DNA of 64,000 bases from Streptomonospora alba (GCF_000826685.1 NZ_JROO01000006.1:248001-312000), one strand, 5' to 3'. Positions 34,446 through 44,222 are shown, numbered from the stretch's first letter. Notes: generated by a model not told the origin, from the sequence alone. Numbers and translations are program-made.

Positions 34446-35945
34446 TCACTCCGTCGCCGCGGAACCCTCCGGACCGCTGTCGGGCACGGCGTCGGCGCCC
34501 GCCGGCGCAACACCCGCCTCTTCGGCCCGTACACGCTCCAGCGCCGCGTCGATACGCAGCAGCGTGCGCTCACGGCCGAGCACCTGCAGCGACTCGAACA
34601 GCGGCAGGCCGACCGTACGCCCGGTGACCGCCACGCGCACCGGCGCCTGGGCCTTGCCGAGTTTGAGGCCCAGTTCCGTGCCCGCAGCCTCCAGTTCGGC
34701 GCGCAGCGCCTCGGGCTCCCAGGAGAGCCCGGGATCGGCCAGCCGATCCCGGGCGGCGGCCAGCATCGGCGCCGCGGTCTCGGGCTTCATCGCCTTGGAC
34801 CAGCTCTTGGCGTCCTCGACCGGCTGATCCAGGAACAGGAAGTCGACGTTGGCCACGATCTCGCCGAGTACGGCCACACGGCTCTGGGCCAACGGGGCGA
34901 TGGCGCGGAAGGCGTCCTCGTCGTAGTTCTCCTCCGGCCACGGCGCGACCTCGGGATCCAGCCACGGCCGGCAGCGCTCGACGAAGTCCTCGATCGCCAG
35001 AGCGCGGATGTACTCGCCGTTGAAGGCGCGCAGCTTCTTCTCGTCGAAGAACGCGCTGGCGCTGTTGACGTCGGAGACGGCGAACAGCGGCTCCATCTGG
35101 GACCACGGCATGATCTCGCGGTCCTCACCCGGCGACCAGCCCAGCAGCATCAGGTAGTTGACCATGGCCTCGGGCAGGAAGCCCTCGTCCTGGTAGGTCT
35201 CCAGCGCCACCTTGTCGCGGCGCTTGGACAGCTTCTGCCGCTTCTCGTTCACGATCACCGGCAGGTGCGCCCACGCCGGCGGGGTGTGGCCCAGCGCCTC
35301 CCACAGCAGTTGCTGCTTGGGGGTGTTGGACAGGTGCTCCTCGCCGCGGATGACCTGGTTGATGCCCATCTCGGCGTCGTCGACGACGTTGGCCAGCACG
35401 AACAGCGGCGAGCCGTCGGCGCGGGCGACGACGAAGTCCTCGATCGAGGTGTGCTCGAACTCCACGCGCCCGCGGATCGCGTCCTCGACCACGGTCGGCC
35501 CGCCCTCGGGCACCCGGAAGCGCAGCGCCCGGCCGGGGCCGGGTTCCAGCCCGCGGTCGCGGCAGAAGCCGTCGTAGCCCAGGTTGGGGTTGTCCCTCCG
35601 CTCCTGCACCTGCTCGCGGGTGCAGTCGCAGTAGTAGGCGCGCCCCTCCTTGTAGAGCCGCTCGGCGGTCTCGCGGTGCTTGCCGGCGTAGGAGGACTGG
35701 AAGTAGGGACCCTCGAAGTGCGGGTCGGAATCGCTGATGCCCAGCCAGGCCAGCGCCTGGACGATCCCCTCGGTCCACTCCGGCTTGTTCCGTGCGGCAT
35801 CGGTGTCCTCGATGCGCAGCACGAACCTGCCCTCGTCCTGCTGCCGGGCCAGTGCCCAGTTGTACAGCGCAGATCGCGCCCCGCCGACATGGAACATCCC
35901 GGTCGGCGACGGCGCGAAGCGCACGCGAATCGGATTCTCAGTCAC
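34446..35945 (-). CDS. gltX: Glutamyl-tRNA synthetase
   Basis: This 499-residue class I synthetase charges tRNA-Glu and, in organisms with GatCAB, usually also tRNA-Gln. The HIGH-type motif is in [21 protein letters not shown] near the start and the KMSKS-type motif is [35 protein letters not shown] and [16 protein letters not shown] are family segments. A Cys/Asp/Cys-type putative zinc site lies in [17 protein letters not shown] 35945 ([16 protein letters not shown]) is the only sensible start, although the open frame extends far upstream. Its neighbours, tRNA-Gln and two tRNA-Glu genes, are downstream on the same strand. Confidence 0.95.
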   Translation of the reverse strand: MTENPIRVRFAPSPTGMFHVGGARSALYNWALARQQDEGRFVLRIEDTDAARNKPEWTEGIVQALAWLGISDSDPHFEGPYFQSSYAGKHRETAERLYKEGRAYYCDCTREQVQERRDNPNLGYDGFCRDRGLEPGPGRALRFRVPEGGPTVVEDAIRGRVEFEHTSIEDFVVARADGSPLFVLANVVDDAEMGINQVIRGEEHLSNTPKQQLLWEALGHTPPAWAHLPVIVNEKRQKLSKRRDKVALETYQDEGFLPEAMVNYLMLLGWSPGEDREIMPWSQMEPLFAVSDVNSASAFFDEKKLRAFNGEYIRALAIEDFVERCRPWLDPEVAPWPEENYDEDAFRAIAPLAQSRVAVLGEIVANVDFLFLDQPVEDAKSWSKAMKPETAAPMLAAARDRLADPGLSWEPEALRAELEAAGTELGLKLGKAQAPVRVAVTGRTVGLPLFESLQVLGRERTLLRIDAALERVRAEEAGVAPAGADAVPDSGPEGSAATE

Positions 35946-36229
35946 GGTCCCAAGCCTATCGGCGCCGCAGGTGAGTCGATGGGCTCTGCCGCAGGTCCCG
36001 GAAGCGGGGCCGCGACGGAGCCCTCGCGAATTCGGCGTCGACGCGCGGCGAGCGGCCGATGGACGGCCCTGGGGGCCAAGCCGACCCGTCGGACGCTTCA
36101 GCCGGAATTCGGGCTCCGCACACCCCGTGCACTTCCCGCATTCCGACCCGATCGCCGGCCGTCCGTCCGAACCCGTTCGCGATCGGGAGCGGATCTCCCA
36201 CCGCCGAATTCCGCCGCTCCGCGGAACCG

Positions 36230-36757
36230 TCAGAGGAACGCGGCCTCGAAACGTTCGCCCGGCCAGTCCGCGTCGATGAGGGGGCGGCAGTCGAGCCGCC
36301 GCGTCAGCAGTTTGTACAGGAATTCGTCGGGCTGCATCGGGTAGACGAAGTACTCGAAATAGTCCGTGACCACGATTCGCGTTTCCGGCTGACTGTACTC
36401 CCAGAATATCGACCAACCGTTTTCGACGCGGGCCTCGGCCCACTTCTGCATGCGGTCGTGGTCGATTTCCTCGTCGCCCCTGCGCGGGCCCAGCTTCATC
36501 GCGTAGCCGTCGTCGACGGTCACGCGCCGCTCCGATCCGGCGAGGCGCGGATCGTGGCTCCGCTCGTAGAGCAGCACACTCTCGGGCGGCATGACCGCCA
36601 CGACGCCGTCGACGACGAATCCGCCGAGTTCCTCGACCAACCGCCGGTACCCCTCCGGAAGGCCGCCGGCGGGCTCCCCGCGGACACCCCGGCTGTACGC
36701 GGGGATCTCCGCTCCCTCGGCGCCGACAAGAGAGATGATCCCTTTGATGTAGTCCAT
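36230..36757 (-). CDS. SUKH (SMI1/KNR4)-like hypothetical protein
   Basis: A 175-residue acidic, soluble protein. The segment [29 protein letters not shown] fits the start of the SUKH (SMI1/KNR4) fold, a superfamily common among immunity proteins of polymorphic toxin systems, and [46 protein letters not shown] fits its second half. No toxin gene is adjacent, so if it is an immunity protein it is an orphan. GGGAG lies about eight bases before the ATG. GC content drops around its 3' half compared with flanking genes, hinting at acquisition. The assignment is by eye and moderate. Confidence 0.65.
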   Translation of the reverse strand: MDYIKGIISLVGAEGAEIPAYSRGVRGEPAGGLPEGYRRLVEELGGFVVDGVVAVMPPESVLLYERSHDPRLAGSERRVTVDDGYAMKLGPRRGDEEIDHDRMQKWAEARVENGWSIFWEYSQPETRIVVTDYFEYFVYPMQPDEFLYKLLTRRLDCRPLIDADWPGERFEAAFL

Positions 36758-37117
36758 ACCCGTTCTCCCGCCCGGTTCCAGCCTCCGGCCCCCGGTGGGC
36801 CGGACCGCTGCTCGTCCACTGCGGGACGGCTACCCACAAGGCCGCCGGATCGGCAAGGACTCTCGTCGGTGGTGCTGGAAGGTATCCCGTGCCTGGACAG
36901 CTGAACAAACCCACAGAAAGGGCAGACGGACGGAAAGCACGCACACCACGGCGCCGCCCCGCGGCCGTGGCGGCGTGCCCTCGGCGGACTCCGCGTGGCC
37001 GGGTCCGGGCGGGCGCCGGACGCAACGGCGCCGCCGGGCCGGAGGGGCCGCGGCGGTGCACCCGCCGAGAGCCGGGCGGCGGGGGCGGCGCCGGTGCTCT
37101 GCCGGGTAGGGCGGGCG
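36758..37117. other. Intergenic region, nothing recognised
   Basis: A 360-base gap between the SUKH-like gene and the fumarylacetoacetate hydrolase-family gene. The frames present are Arg/Pro/Gly-rich shadows. No hairpin with a T-tract, promoter pair or RNA gene was seen. Confidence 0.3.
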
Positions 37118-37918
37118 TCAGTCGCGGGTGATCACACGGTTGGTGAGCTCTCCGACGCGCTCGACCGCCACCGTCATCTCGGCGCCGACGTCCACCGGCC
37201 CGACACCGGCCGGGGTTCCGGTGAGCACGACGTCGCCCGGCAGCAGGGTCATGAACGAGCTGATGTAGGCGATCATCGCGGGGATGTCGTGGATGAACTG
37301 CGAGGTGCGCCCGTCCTGGCGGACCTCGCCGTCGACGGTGGTGGTCACCCGCAGGTCGCCCGCCTCCTCCAGGGTGAGGCCGGTCTCGATCCACGGTCCG
37401 ATCGGGCAGAAGGAGTCGAAGCCTTTGCCCCGCGTCCACTGCTTGTCGGACTTCTGCAAGTCGCGCGCTGTGACGTCGTTGGCCACGGTGTAGCCGAAGA
37501 CGACCTCCTTGGCGCGCTCGCGCGGAACCTCGCGGCAGGGGCGCGAGATCACCACGGCCAACTCGCCCTCGAAGTCCACGCGCTGGGAGATCGGAGGGTA
37601 GAACACCGGGTCGCCCGGGCCGGTGACCGCCGTGGAGGGCTTGAGGAAGACCACCGGCTCCTCGGTGCTCTCGCCGGTGATCTCGCTCATCTCGGCGACG
37701 TGGTCGGCGTAGTTCTTGCCGATGCACACGACCTTGCTGGGCAGCACCGGCGACAGCAGCCGCACATCCTCGACCTTGGCGCGTTCACCCGTGAGCTGGA
37801 TCTGACCCATCAGCGGGTGCCCGCTGATCCGCGACACGTACTCCTGGCCGCTTTCCTCGTCGGCGTCGATCAAGCCGTACCCGACATCGTCACTCACGGA
37901 GAATCTTGCGATGCGCAC
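37118..37918 (-). CDS. Fumarylacetoacetate hydrolase (FAH) family protein
   Basis: A 266-residue cytoplasmic enzyme of the FAH superfamily, whose members cleave or decarboxylate beta-keto or acylpyruvate compounds with a divalent metal. Metal and substrate motifs include [45 protein letters not shown] (the E-x-E ligands), [15 protein letters not shown] and FCPIGPWI, with [14 protein letters not shown] at the end. The exact substrate is not predictable; relatives are annotated 2-hydroxyhepta-2,4-diene-1,7-dioate isomerase or acylpyruvase. GTG 37918 (VRIARFSV) is the start. It is divergent from the DUF3152 gene. Confidence 0.9.
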   Translation of the reverse strand: MRIARFSVSDDVGYGLIDADEESGQEYVSRISGHPLMGQIQLTGERAKVEDVRLLSPVLPSKVVCIGKNYADHVAEMSEITGESTEEPVVFLKPSTAVTGPGDPVFYPPISQRVDFEGELAVVISRPCREVPRERAKEVVFGYTVANDVTARDLQKSDKQWTRGKGFDSFCPIGPWIETGLTLEEAGDLRVTTTVDGEVRQDGRTSQFIHDIPAMIAYISSFMTLLPGDVVLTGTPAGVGPVDVGAEMTVAVERVGELTNRVITRD

Positions 37919-38184
37919 GTCTGCTGCCTGCCTGTTCTCGCCACTTCGACAATCCTTCGTCCGCGACCAGAGTACCCAGGTCCGCGGCGGGCGACGGCGT
38001 GTCCGCCGACGGCGGTACAGCACACAGGGGACGGCACGCGCTTTTCGGGCACTTTGGACAAGGCACGGTTTCCGTGTCGTTTCTGCGATGCTGGGAACGG
38101 TCCCACACGCCTCCGCTGCACTGTCCGCGCCGATCGCCGGGCCCGTCCCGGCCCGACGCTCCGAGCCCGCAGAAAGGCCGCCGC

Positions 38185-39138
38185 TTGTCCCATCCCTCTG
38201 CCAACCCCGCCCGCGGGCCCCGCGGCTCGCGCGGCCGGCGGCGCCGCGGACTCGCGCTGCTGGCCGGCCTGGTCGTGCTCGCCGCCGGCACCGGTCTGCT
38301 CCTCGTGGACCAGCGGGCGCCGGAGCTGCTGACCGGGGAGGAGACCGGCAGCGCCACCACCGGGCCGCAGTCCGATGACACTGGCGCCGCCTCGGCCACC
38401 GCCACGGCTCCGCAGCCCTCCGAGGGCACCGACGGCCCGGGCTCCGGCAGCGGTGGAGGCGGCGGTGACGGCGAGGCCTCCCCCGCCGACTCCCCGGACG
38501 CCACGCCGACCGAGGAGCAGACCGGCCAGTCTCAGGACGGGGACTCGCCCACACCCCGGGACAGCCCCTCCGACGACGGCCTTCCCGCGGTGATGAGCTC
38601 GGTGGAGGAGGAGGTCGACGAAGCCGAGGGCGAGCTGGAGGTCGTCCCCGGCAAGAGCGAGCCCGCGGGCAAGGGGCCGCGGATGCGCTACACCGTCGAG
38701 GTCGAGAAGGGCCTGCCCGGCGATGCGGCCGACTTCGCCGCCGCCGTCGAGCAGATCCTCGCCGACAAGCGCGGCTGGCGCGGTGAGGAGGGGGTGTCCA
38801 TGCAGCGCGTGGACAAGGGCGACGCGGACTTCACCGTGGCCCTGGCCGCCCCCGAGACCGTCGACCGGCTGTGCGCGCCACTGCAGACCATGGGCCGTGT
38901 CTCCTGCACCAAGGGCGACCGGGCGATCATCAACCAGAACCGCTGGGTCTCGGGCGTGGAGCACTTCGACGGCGACCTGCGCACGTACCGGATCTACGTG
39001 ATCAACCACGAGGTCGGCCATGCGCTGGGCCGCGGCCACGTCTCCTGCCCCGGCAGGGGGGAGCCCGCTCCGGTCATGCAGCAGCAGACCTTCGGCCTCC
39101 AGGGCTGCGAGCCCAACGGGTGGGTGCAGCAGCCGTGA
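38185..39138 (+). CDS. DUF3152 membrane-anchored metalloprotease-like protein
   Basis: A 317-residue exported protein. A basic N-terminus precedes one membrane segment (about residues 27-46), then a long Ser/Thr/Asp/Gly-rich linker and the DUF3152 domain (about 165-317). The domain contains HEVGHALGRGH at 275-285, the zinc-binding HExxHxxGxxH pattern of metzincin-like peptidases, and four Cys that could form disulfides. The likely start is TTG 38185, with AGAAAGG seven bases upstream; no ATG or GTG fits the membrane segment better. Activity is predicted from the zinc motif only. Confidence 0.85.
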   Translation: MSHPSANPARGPRGSRGRRRRGLALLAGLVVLAAGTGLLLVDQRAPELLTGEETGSATTGPQSDDTGAASATATAPQPSEGTDGPGSGSGGGGGDGEASPADSPDATPTEEQTGQSQDGDSPTPRDSPSDDGLPAVMSSVEEEVDEAEGELEVVPGKSEPAGKGPRMRYTVEVEKGLPGDAADFAAAVEQILADKRGWRGEEGVSMQRVDKGDADFTVALAAPETVDRLCAPLQTMGRVSCTKGDRAIINQNRWVSGVEHFDGDLRTYRIYVINHEVGHALGRGHVSCPGRGEPAPVMQQQTFGLQGCEPNGWVQQP

Positions 39139-39171
39139 CCCCGCACCCCGCCGGGCCCGGCGGCACCGGCC

Positions 39172-40764
39172 TCAGTCCTGCTGATAACCCTGGCGCAGCA
39201 GGCCGTAGGCCATCGCGTCCTTGAGCGCGATCCAGGACGCGTCGATGACGTTCTCGCCGACCCCGACCGTGGTCCACTCGCCGCGGCCGTCGCCGAAGGT
39301 CACCAGGATCCGGGTGACCGCGCCGGTGCCGGAGTTGCCCTCGAGGATGCGCACCTTGTAGTCGGTCAGCTCCAGCCCTGCCAGCGCGGTGTAGACGCCC
39401 TCCATGGAGCTGCGCAGCGCCCGGTCCAACGCGTTGACCGGCCCGTTCCCCTCGGCGGTGGCGATCACACGCTCGCCCTTGACCTGCAGCTTGACGGTGG
39501 CTTCGCTGACCGCCTTGTCTCCTTCGTCGCCGCCGCGGCGCTCGGAGATGACCCGCCAGGACTCGGCCTCGAAGTAGCGCACCGGGCTGCCCAGCTCCTC
39601 GCGCAGCAGCAGCTCCAGCGACGCGTCGGCGGCCTCGAAGCTGTAGCCGCTGAGCTCCAGCTCCTTGATCCTGTCGACCAGCCGGCCCAGCAGTTCGCGG
39701 TCGCCGGAGAGGTCGAAACCCAGCTCCTTGGCCTTGAGCTCGATGGAGGCGCGCCCGGCCATGTCCGAGACCAGCATCCGCATGTCGTTGCCCACCAGCA
39801 CCGGGTCGATGTGCTGGTAGAGGTCGGGGTCGACCTTGATCGCCGAGGCGTGCAGCCCGGCCTTGTGCGCGAAGGCCGAGACCCCCACGTAGGGCTGGTG
39901 CGTGGACGGCGAGATGTTGACGATCTCGGCGACGGCCTGGGAGACGCGGGTCATCCGCGGCAGGCAGCCCTCCGGGAGCACGTCGCGGCCCTGCTTCAGC
40001 GCCAGCGCGCCCACGACCGAGAACAGGTTGGCGTTGCCCACCCGCTCGCCGTAGCCGTTGGCGGTGCACTGCACGTGCGTGGCGCCGGCATCGACGGCGG
40101 CCAGCGTGTTGGCCACGGCGCAGCCGGTGTCGTCCTGGGCGTGGATGCCCAGCCGTGCGCCGGAGGCGGCGGCCACGTCGCCGACGATGCGGGTGACGTC
40201 GCAGGGCAGCATCCCGCCGTTGGTGTCGCACAGCACGACGACGTCGACGCCGGCCTCGGCCGCGGCGCGCACCACGCTGACGGCGTAGTCGGGGTCGTGG
40301 AGGTAGCCGTCGAAGAAGTGCTCGCAGTCGAGGAAGACGCGCTTGCCGTGCTCGCGCAGGTGGGCGACGGTGTCGGCGATCATGGCGAGGTTCTCCTCGC
40401 CGGTGGTGCGCAGCGCGCGCTCCACGTGGCGGATGTCGCTTTTGGCGACCAGGGTGACCACGGGAGCGCCCGAGTCACGCAGCGCGGCGACCTGCGGGTC
40501 CTCGGCCGCCTGCACGCCCGCCCGGCGGGTCGCGCCGAACGCGCACAGCTGCGCGTGCTCCAGCGCCAGCTCTTGTGAAGCCCGCTGGAAGAACTCGGTG
40601 TCCTTGGGGTTCGCTCCCGGCCATCCGCCTTCGATGAAGCGCACGCCGAACTCGTCGAGGAGCTTGGCGATGGCGAGCTTGTCGGCGACGGTCAGGTTGA
40701 CGCCCTCTCGCTGGGCCCCGTCGCGCAGAGTCGTGTCGAAGACGTGGAAACGGTCGTCAGGCAT
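39172..40764 (-). CDS. cimA: (R)-citramalate synthase
   Basis: CimA condenses pyruvate and acetyl-CoA to citramalate, the threonine-independent entry to isoleucine synthesis. The 530-residue protein has the DRE-TIM barrel opening VFDTTLRDGAQREGVNLTVADKLAIAKLLDEFGV, the catalytic and metal region GIHAQDDTGCAVANTLAAVDAGATHVQCTANGYGERVGNANL, and a C-terminal regulatory LeuA dimer domain (about 400-530). The GWPGANPKD stretch places it in the CimA/LeuA-like DUF group rather than LeuA. GGGAG precedes the ATG. The leader region carries an Ile-rich leader ORF and terminator, which fits its role. Confidence 0.93.
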   Translation of the reverse strand: MPDDRFHVFDTTLRDGAQREGVNLTVADKLAIAKLLDEFGVRFIEGGWPGANPKDTEFFQRASQELALEHAQLCAFGATRRAGVQAAEDPQVAALRDSGAPVVTLVAKSDIRHVERALRTTGEENLAMIADTVAHLREHGKRVFLDCEHFFDGYLHDPDYAVSVVRAAAEAGVDVVVLCDTNGGMLPCDVTRIVGDVAAASGARLGIHAQDDTGCAVANTLAAVDAGATHVQCTANGYGERVGNANLFSVVGALALKQGRDVLPEGCLPRMTRVSQAVAEIVNISPSTHQPYVGVSAFAHKAGLHASAIKVDPDLYQHIDPVLVGNDMRMLVSDMAGRASIELKAKELGFDLSGDRELLGRLVDRIKELELSGYSFEAADASLELLLREELGSPVRYFEAESWRVISERRGGDEGDKAVSEATVKLQVKGERVIATAEGNGPVNALDRALRSSMEGVYTALAGLELTDYKVRILEGNSGTGAVTRILVTFGDGRGEWTTVGVGENVIDASWIALKDAMAYGLLRQGYQQD

Positions 40765-40818
40765 GGGTGCGAACTCCCGGATGTGTGCTGTCGTTGTCGC
40801 GGCCCCGCCGGCGGCAAT

Positions 40819-40848
40819 AAAAAAGACCCCTCGTGGACACGAGAGGTC
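40819..40848 (-). terminator. cimA attenuator terminator
   Basis: On the minus strand GACCTCTCGTG (40838-40848) pairs with CACGAGGGGTC (40825-40835), with a run of six T at 40819-40824. It lies between the leader ORF and the cimA start, and T-tailed hairpins are rare in this GC-rich window. An upstream stem of 10 perfect base pairs joins 40874-40883 to 40850-40859 and covers the last leader codons. Confidence 0.82.
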
Positions 40849-40870
40849 AGCGCGCTGGCGAGGTCCGGTT

Positions 40871-40918
40871 TCAGCCAGCGCGCCTCACGATAATGATCAC
40901 CTGAGACGGCACGTTCAT
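40871..40918 (-). CDS. Ile-rich leader peptide of cimA
   Basis: A 15-codon ORF with the sequence MNVPSQVIIIVRRAG, holding three consecutive Ile codons and three Val codons, followed by an intrinsic terminator 23 bases later. This is the organisation of ribosome-mediated attenuation, and isoleucine is the end product of the pathway started by citramalate. ATG 40918 has no Shine-Dalgarno sequence; GTG 40912 is an alternative start and could be leaderless. It is too short for routine gene calling. Confidence 0.8.
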   Translation of the reverse strand: MNVPSQVIIIVRRAG

Positions 40919-40963
40919 CAGTGTGCCACACGTGCGCGCCGGAGTCCGCATAATCGACATCTT

Positions 40964-40982
40964 CGTCTCGAATAGCGAGACG
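40964..40982. promoter_or_regulatory. BCAA palindrome upstream of cimA
   Basis: CGTCTCG (40964-40970) and CGAGACG (40976-40982) form a perfect 7-bp inverted repeat with spacer AATAG. It lies between the ilvE stop and the cimA leader. Its core TCTCG-N5-CGAGA matches sites upstream of leuB and ilvB. Confidence 0.7.
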
Positions 40983-41090
40983 CCGTGGGTGTTCCGACTG
41001 GTATGCGGCGGCCCGCCCGCTTCGCCGTAGTGCGCCCGAGCCGACTGGGGAGCCGACCGGGGAGGCGAGCGGGCCGCGTCGCGCAGCGGC

Positions 41091-42209
41091 CTACGCGAGC
41101 GTGCGCACCCAGCCGTGGGTGTCGGGGCGGGTGCCGTACTGCAGGGCCACGAGCTCCTCGCGAAGCCCCATGGTGACCGGGCCCGCCTGGCCGTCGCCGA
41201 TGGTGAACTCGGTACCGGGGCCTTTTACGTGGCCGACGGGGGTGATGACCGCGGCCGTTCCGCATGCGAAGACCTCGGTGAGCTCACCGCTCTGGGCGGC
41301 GCGGCGCCACTCGTCGGTGGAGATGGAGCCCTCCTCGGTGGGAAAGCCCAGCTCGGGCCCCAGGGTCAGCAGGGAGTCGCGGGTGATGCCCGGCAGCAGC
41401 GTGCCGGTGAGCGCCGGGGTGAGCAGCCGTGCCTCGTCGCCCGAGCCGAAGACGAAGAACAGGTTCATCCCGCCCATCTCCTCGACCCAGCGGTGCTCTT
41501 TGGCGTCGAGCCAGACGACCTGGTCGCAGCCCTGCTGCACCGCCTGGGACTGGGCGACGAAGCTGGAGGCGTAGTTGCCGGCGAACTTGGCCTCGCCGGT
41601 GCCGCCGGGCGCCGCGCGGGTGTAGTCCTCGCTCAGCCACACCGAGACCGGCTTGATGCCGCCCGAGAAGTAGGGCCCCGAAGGCGAGGCGATGAGCACG
41701 AACCTGTAGCTGCGCGAGGGGTGGTTGACCCCCAGTCCGACGTCGGTGGCGAACATGAACGGACGCAGGTACAGGCTGCTGTTGGGCTGGGACGGGATCC
41801 ACTCGGAGTCGTGGCTCAGCAGGGTCTCGATCGCACCGAGGAACAGCTCCTCGGGCAGCTCCGGCATCGCCATGCGGCGCGCGCTGCGGTTGAACCGCGC
41901 GGCGTTGGCCTCCGGGCGGAAGCAGGCGACCTCGCCGCCGGGGTGGCGGTAGGACTTCAGCCCCTCGAAGATCTCCTGCGCGTAGTGCAGGGAAGCCGTG
42001 GCCGGATCGAGCGTCAGGGGACCGTAGGGCTCCAGGCGCGGGTCGTACCAGCCCTTGCCCTCCATGTAGTCGATGCTCACCATGTGGTCGGTGAACACGG
42101 TGCCGAACCCGGGATTCTCCAGCAATTGCTCGCGCTCCTGCGGGGTCTTCCGCTGGGCCGAGAGCTGGACGTCGAACGTCAACCCGCTTGTGGTGGTGCT
42201 GCTGTTCAT
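41091..42209 (-). CDS. ilvE: Branched-chain amino acid aminotransferase
   Basis: IlvE is the PLP fold-type IV enzyme that makes the last step of Leu, Ile and Val synthesis. The 372-residue protein has the family segments [70 protein letters not shown], the cofactor Lys in [16 protein letters not shown], and [19 protein letters not shown] with the C-terminal [19 protein letters not shown]. The mycobacterial/actinobacterial long form fits this length. ATG 42209 follows AGAGGA. It lies between leuB and cimA on one strand, with 279 bases to leuB, so separate promoters are likely. Confidence 0.96.
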   Translation of the reverse strand: MNSSTTTSGLTFDVQLSAQRKTPQEREQLLENPGFGTVFTDHMVSIDYMEGKGWYDPRLEPYGPLTLDPATASLHYAQEIFEGLKSYRHPGGEVACFRPEANAARFNRSARRMAMPELPEELFLGAIETLLSHDSEWIPSQPNSSLYLRPFMFATDVGLGVNHPSRSYRFVLIASPSGPYFSGGIKPVSVWLSEDYTRAAPGGTGEAKFAGNYASSFVAQSQAVQQGCDQVVWLDAKEHRWVEEMGGMNLFFVFGSGDEARLLTPALTGTLLPGITRDSLLTLGPELGFPTEEGSISTDEWRRAAQSGELTEVFACGTAAVITPVGHVKGPGTEFTIGDGQAGPVTMGLREELVALQYGTRPDTHGWVRTLA

Positions 42210-42487
42210 TGGGTCAGGTCCTCTCCGTACATCGGGGCGGCAGCACTGCCGCCCCGGATTCCAGTGTGACGGAAACGACGCACCCGCGGCCATAGACCTC
42301 CACAGGCCGCCACCCTGCCGGAACCGGTACCGGAAAGGCCAGGACACCGGCCGGCGGCGGCGCGGAAGGGCAGCACACGGCGGGCGCGCCGGTCGATCGG
42401 CGCGCCCGCTGCGGCGTGGAACTCCTGGGTGTCCGCGCACCCGGCCGTGCCGATCGTCGAATCAGCAGGGCCGAGGCGCGGCGCGGC

Positions 42488-43555
42488 TCAGCCCTGCCCG
42501 GCTACTCGCTTGGCGATGTCGTCGCCGATGGCCGACGTGGAGCGCTCGTCGGCGGCGAGTTCGGCGCGCACGCGCAGGTCCTCGGAGACGGCCTCCTCGA
42601 CCTTGCGGGCGGCGGCGTCCAGGCCGAGGTGGTCGAGCATGATGACAGCCGACAGCACGGTGGCGGTGGGGTCGGCCTTGCCCTGGCCGGCGATGTCGGG
42701 CGCCGAGCCGTGCACGGGCTCGAACATGCTCGGGAAGTCGTTCTCCGGGTTGATGTTGCCGCTGGCGGCCATACCGATGCCGCCGGCCACGGCCGCCCCG
42801 AGGTCGGTGATGATGTCGCCGAAGAGGTTGTCGGTGACCACCACGTCGAAGCGCTGCGGTTGGGAGACGAAGAACATCGCGGCGGCGTCGACGTGGGAGT
42901 AGTCGACCGAGACCTCGGGGAACTCCGCTCCGACCTCGCGCACGACCCGCTGCCACAGTTCACCGGCGTAGGTCAGCACGTTGTCCTTGTGCACCAGCGT
43001 GAGCTTCTTGCGCGGGCGCTGGGCGGCCTTGGCGAAGGCGAAACGCACCACGCGCTCGACACCCAGGCGGGTGTTGACGCTGTCCTGGGTCGCGATCTCG
43101 TCGGGGGTGCCCTTGCGCAGGACGCCGCCCATGCCGGCGTAAGGCCCCTCGGTGCCCTCGCGCACGACGAGGATGTCCATGTCCTCGGGCCGCACACCGG
43201 CCAGCGGCGTGCCCACACCGGGATACAGCCGCACCGGGCGCAGGTTGACGTAGTGGGAGAAGGCGAAGCGCAGCCGCAGCAGCAGGCCGCGCTCCAGCAC
43301 GCCGCTGGGCACGCTGGGGTCGCCCACCGCGCCCAGCAGGATGGCGTCGTGGCCGCGCAGCTCTTCTTCGACCGAGTCGGGCAGCGTCTCGCCGGTCCGG
43401 TGCCACCGGCGGGCGCCGAGCTCGTACTCGGTGGTCTCGAAGACGACGTCGTGCTCCGAGGCGGCGGCGGTGAGGACCTTGAGTCCCTCGGCCACCACCT
43501 CGGGGCCGATCCCGTCGCCGGGGATGACGGCCAGATTCACGGTGCGCGCAGCCAT
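42488..43555 (-). CDS. leuB: 3-isopropylmalate dehydrogenase
   Basis: LeuB oxidises and decarboxylates 3-isopropylmalate with NAD+ in leucine synthesis. The 355-residue protein opens [21 protein letters not shown] and has the [17 protein letters not shown] stretch, the substrate-site [15 protein letters not shown], and the NAD site [25 protein letters not shown]. The active-site Lys and Asp lie in [15 protein letters not shown] and [29 protein letters not shown]. Upstream lies the TCTCA-N5-TGAGA palindrome and, further up, a small ORF. leuB is separated from serA by about 700 bases. Confidence 0.96.
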   Translation of the reverse strand: MAARTVNLAVIPGDGIGPEVVAEGLKVLTAAASEHDVVFETTEYELGARRWHRTGETLPDSVEEELRGHDAILLGAVGDPSVPSGVLERGLLLRLRFAFSHYVNLRPVRLYPGVGTPLAGVRPEDMDILVVREGTEGPYAGMGGVLRKGTPDEIATQDSVNTRLGVERVVRFAFAKAAQRPRKKLTLVHKDNVLTYAGELWQRVVREVGAEFPEVSVDYSHVDAAAMFFVSQPQRFDVVVTDNLFGDIITDLGAAVAGGIGMAASGNINPENDFPSMFEPVHGSAPDIAGQGKADPTATVLSAVIMLDHLGLDAAARKVEEAVSEDLRVRAELAADERSTSAIGDDIAKRVAGQG

Positions 43556-43640
43556 TAGCAGCCCAGCCCCTACTCAGTGATTCGGTGGTGTCGGACCGGC
43601 CTCGGCGCGGGGCGGGCGGGTCCGCGCGAACCCGACCGCC

Positions 43641-43655
43641 TCTCACATGCTGAGA
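43641..43655. promoter_or_regulatory. BCAA palindrome upstream of leuB
   Basis: TCTCA-CATGC-TGAGA, a perfect 5-bp inverted repeat with five-base spacer, 86 bases upstream of the leuB start. It has the same form and spacing as the sites before cimA and ilvB. A further half-site TGAGAC lies at 43673-43678. Confidence 0.65.
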
Positions 43656-43682
43656 CCCCAGACAACGTTCAGTGAGACAAGA

Positions 43683-43790
43683 CTAGCGCCCCGCGGAGCC
43701 TCCGTTGTCGCGGCGGTCCAATGCGACCTGCACAGCCTCGGTGGCTTCGGCGGAATCGGTATCGGCGGGTGCGGGAGTGGTGTCGTACAC
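43683..43790 (-). CDS. Small ORF, 35 residues, strong ribosome-binding site
   Basis: GTG 43790 is preceded by GGAGGAGA at an ideal distance (CGGAGGAGAGCC before the GTG). The product begins VYDTTPAPADTDSAEATEAV and ends in QVALDRRDNGGSAGR. It is acidic at first and basic at the end and its codons are GC-biased at position three. I do not recognise it. It precedes leuB by 128 bases, with the palindrome between, so it is likely on its own transcript or an extended leuB transcript. It could also be chance. Confidence 0.42.
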   Translation of the reverse strand: MYDTTPAPADTDSAEATEAVQVALDRRDNGGSAGR

Positions 43791-44182
43791 GGCTCTCCTC
43801 CGGGTGACGCGGCCGCGGCCACGCCGGGCCGCGGTACAAGCTGATCGGGAAGCGAAAGCGGGATCCCGGCGCTCCGGCGCCGCCGGTGCGGGCGGCACGG
43901 CGCGGCAGTCCGCCGAACGGGTGGCTCGGCAGGGGCCGGGACGGACGCTGCCGCGACGGACGTCGGCGCGGACAGCGGGCGAAGCGCGCACTTGTCCCGA
44001 GCCGGGGTGGTGCCGGGCGGCCGCGGTCCCCGATGTGCCGGGCGGGCCGTGCGCGAGGCGTCGGCGGCTGTGTCGCCGCGCGCCATCTCTTAGGAAGACA
44101 GACTATCGGACGTCCGAATAACCCGCCAGCCTGCGCCGGCGACTTCATGCCGAACGGCGCTGCGAGCGCAGCCGTGAAACAA
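43791..44182. other. Intergenic region between serA and the small ORF
   Basis: About 390 bases with no convincing gene on either strand; frames are Arg/Pro/Ala-rich. No promoter pair was identified. It should hold the promoter of the small ORF and possibly of leuB. Confidence 0.3.
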
Positions 44183-44222
44183 CGCTGAGGGCCGTCCGCG
44201 CGGTCGCGGACGGCCCTCAGCG
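44183..44222 (-). terminator. serA terminator
   Basis: A perfect 18-bp inverted repeat (44183-44200 with 44205-44222) closed by four bases. On the minus strand the stem is followed by TTGTTT. It starts 46 bases after the serA stop. Confidence 0.8.

Noticed and set aside
34446-37727. Reading gltX as a 1093-residue fusion protein
   Set aside because: Only the last 499 residues resemble GluRS, starting at GTG 35945. The upstream part is Arg/Pro-rich and overlaps the SUKH-like gene.
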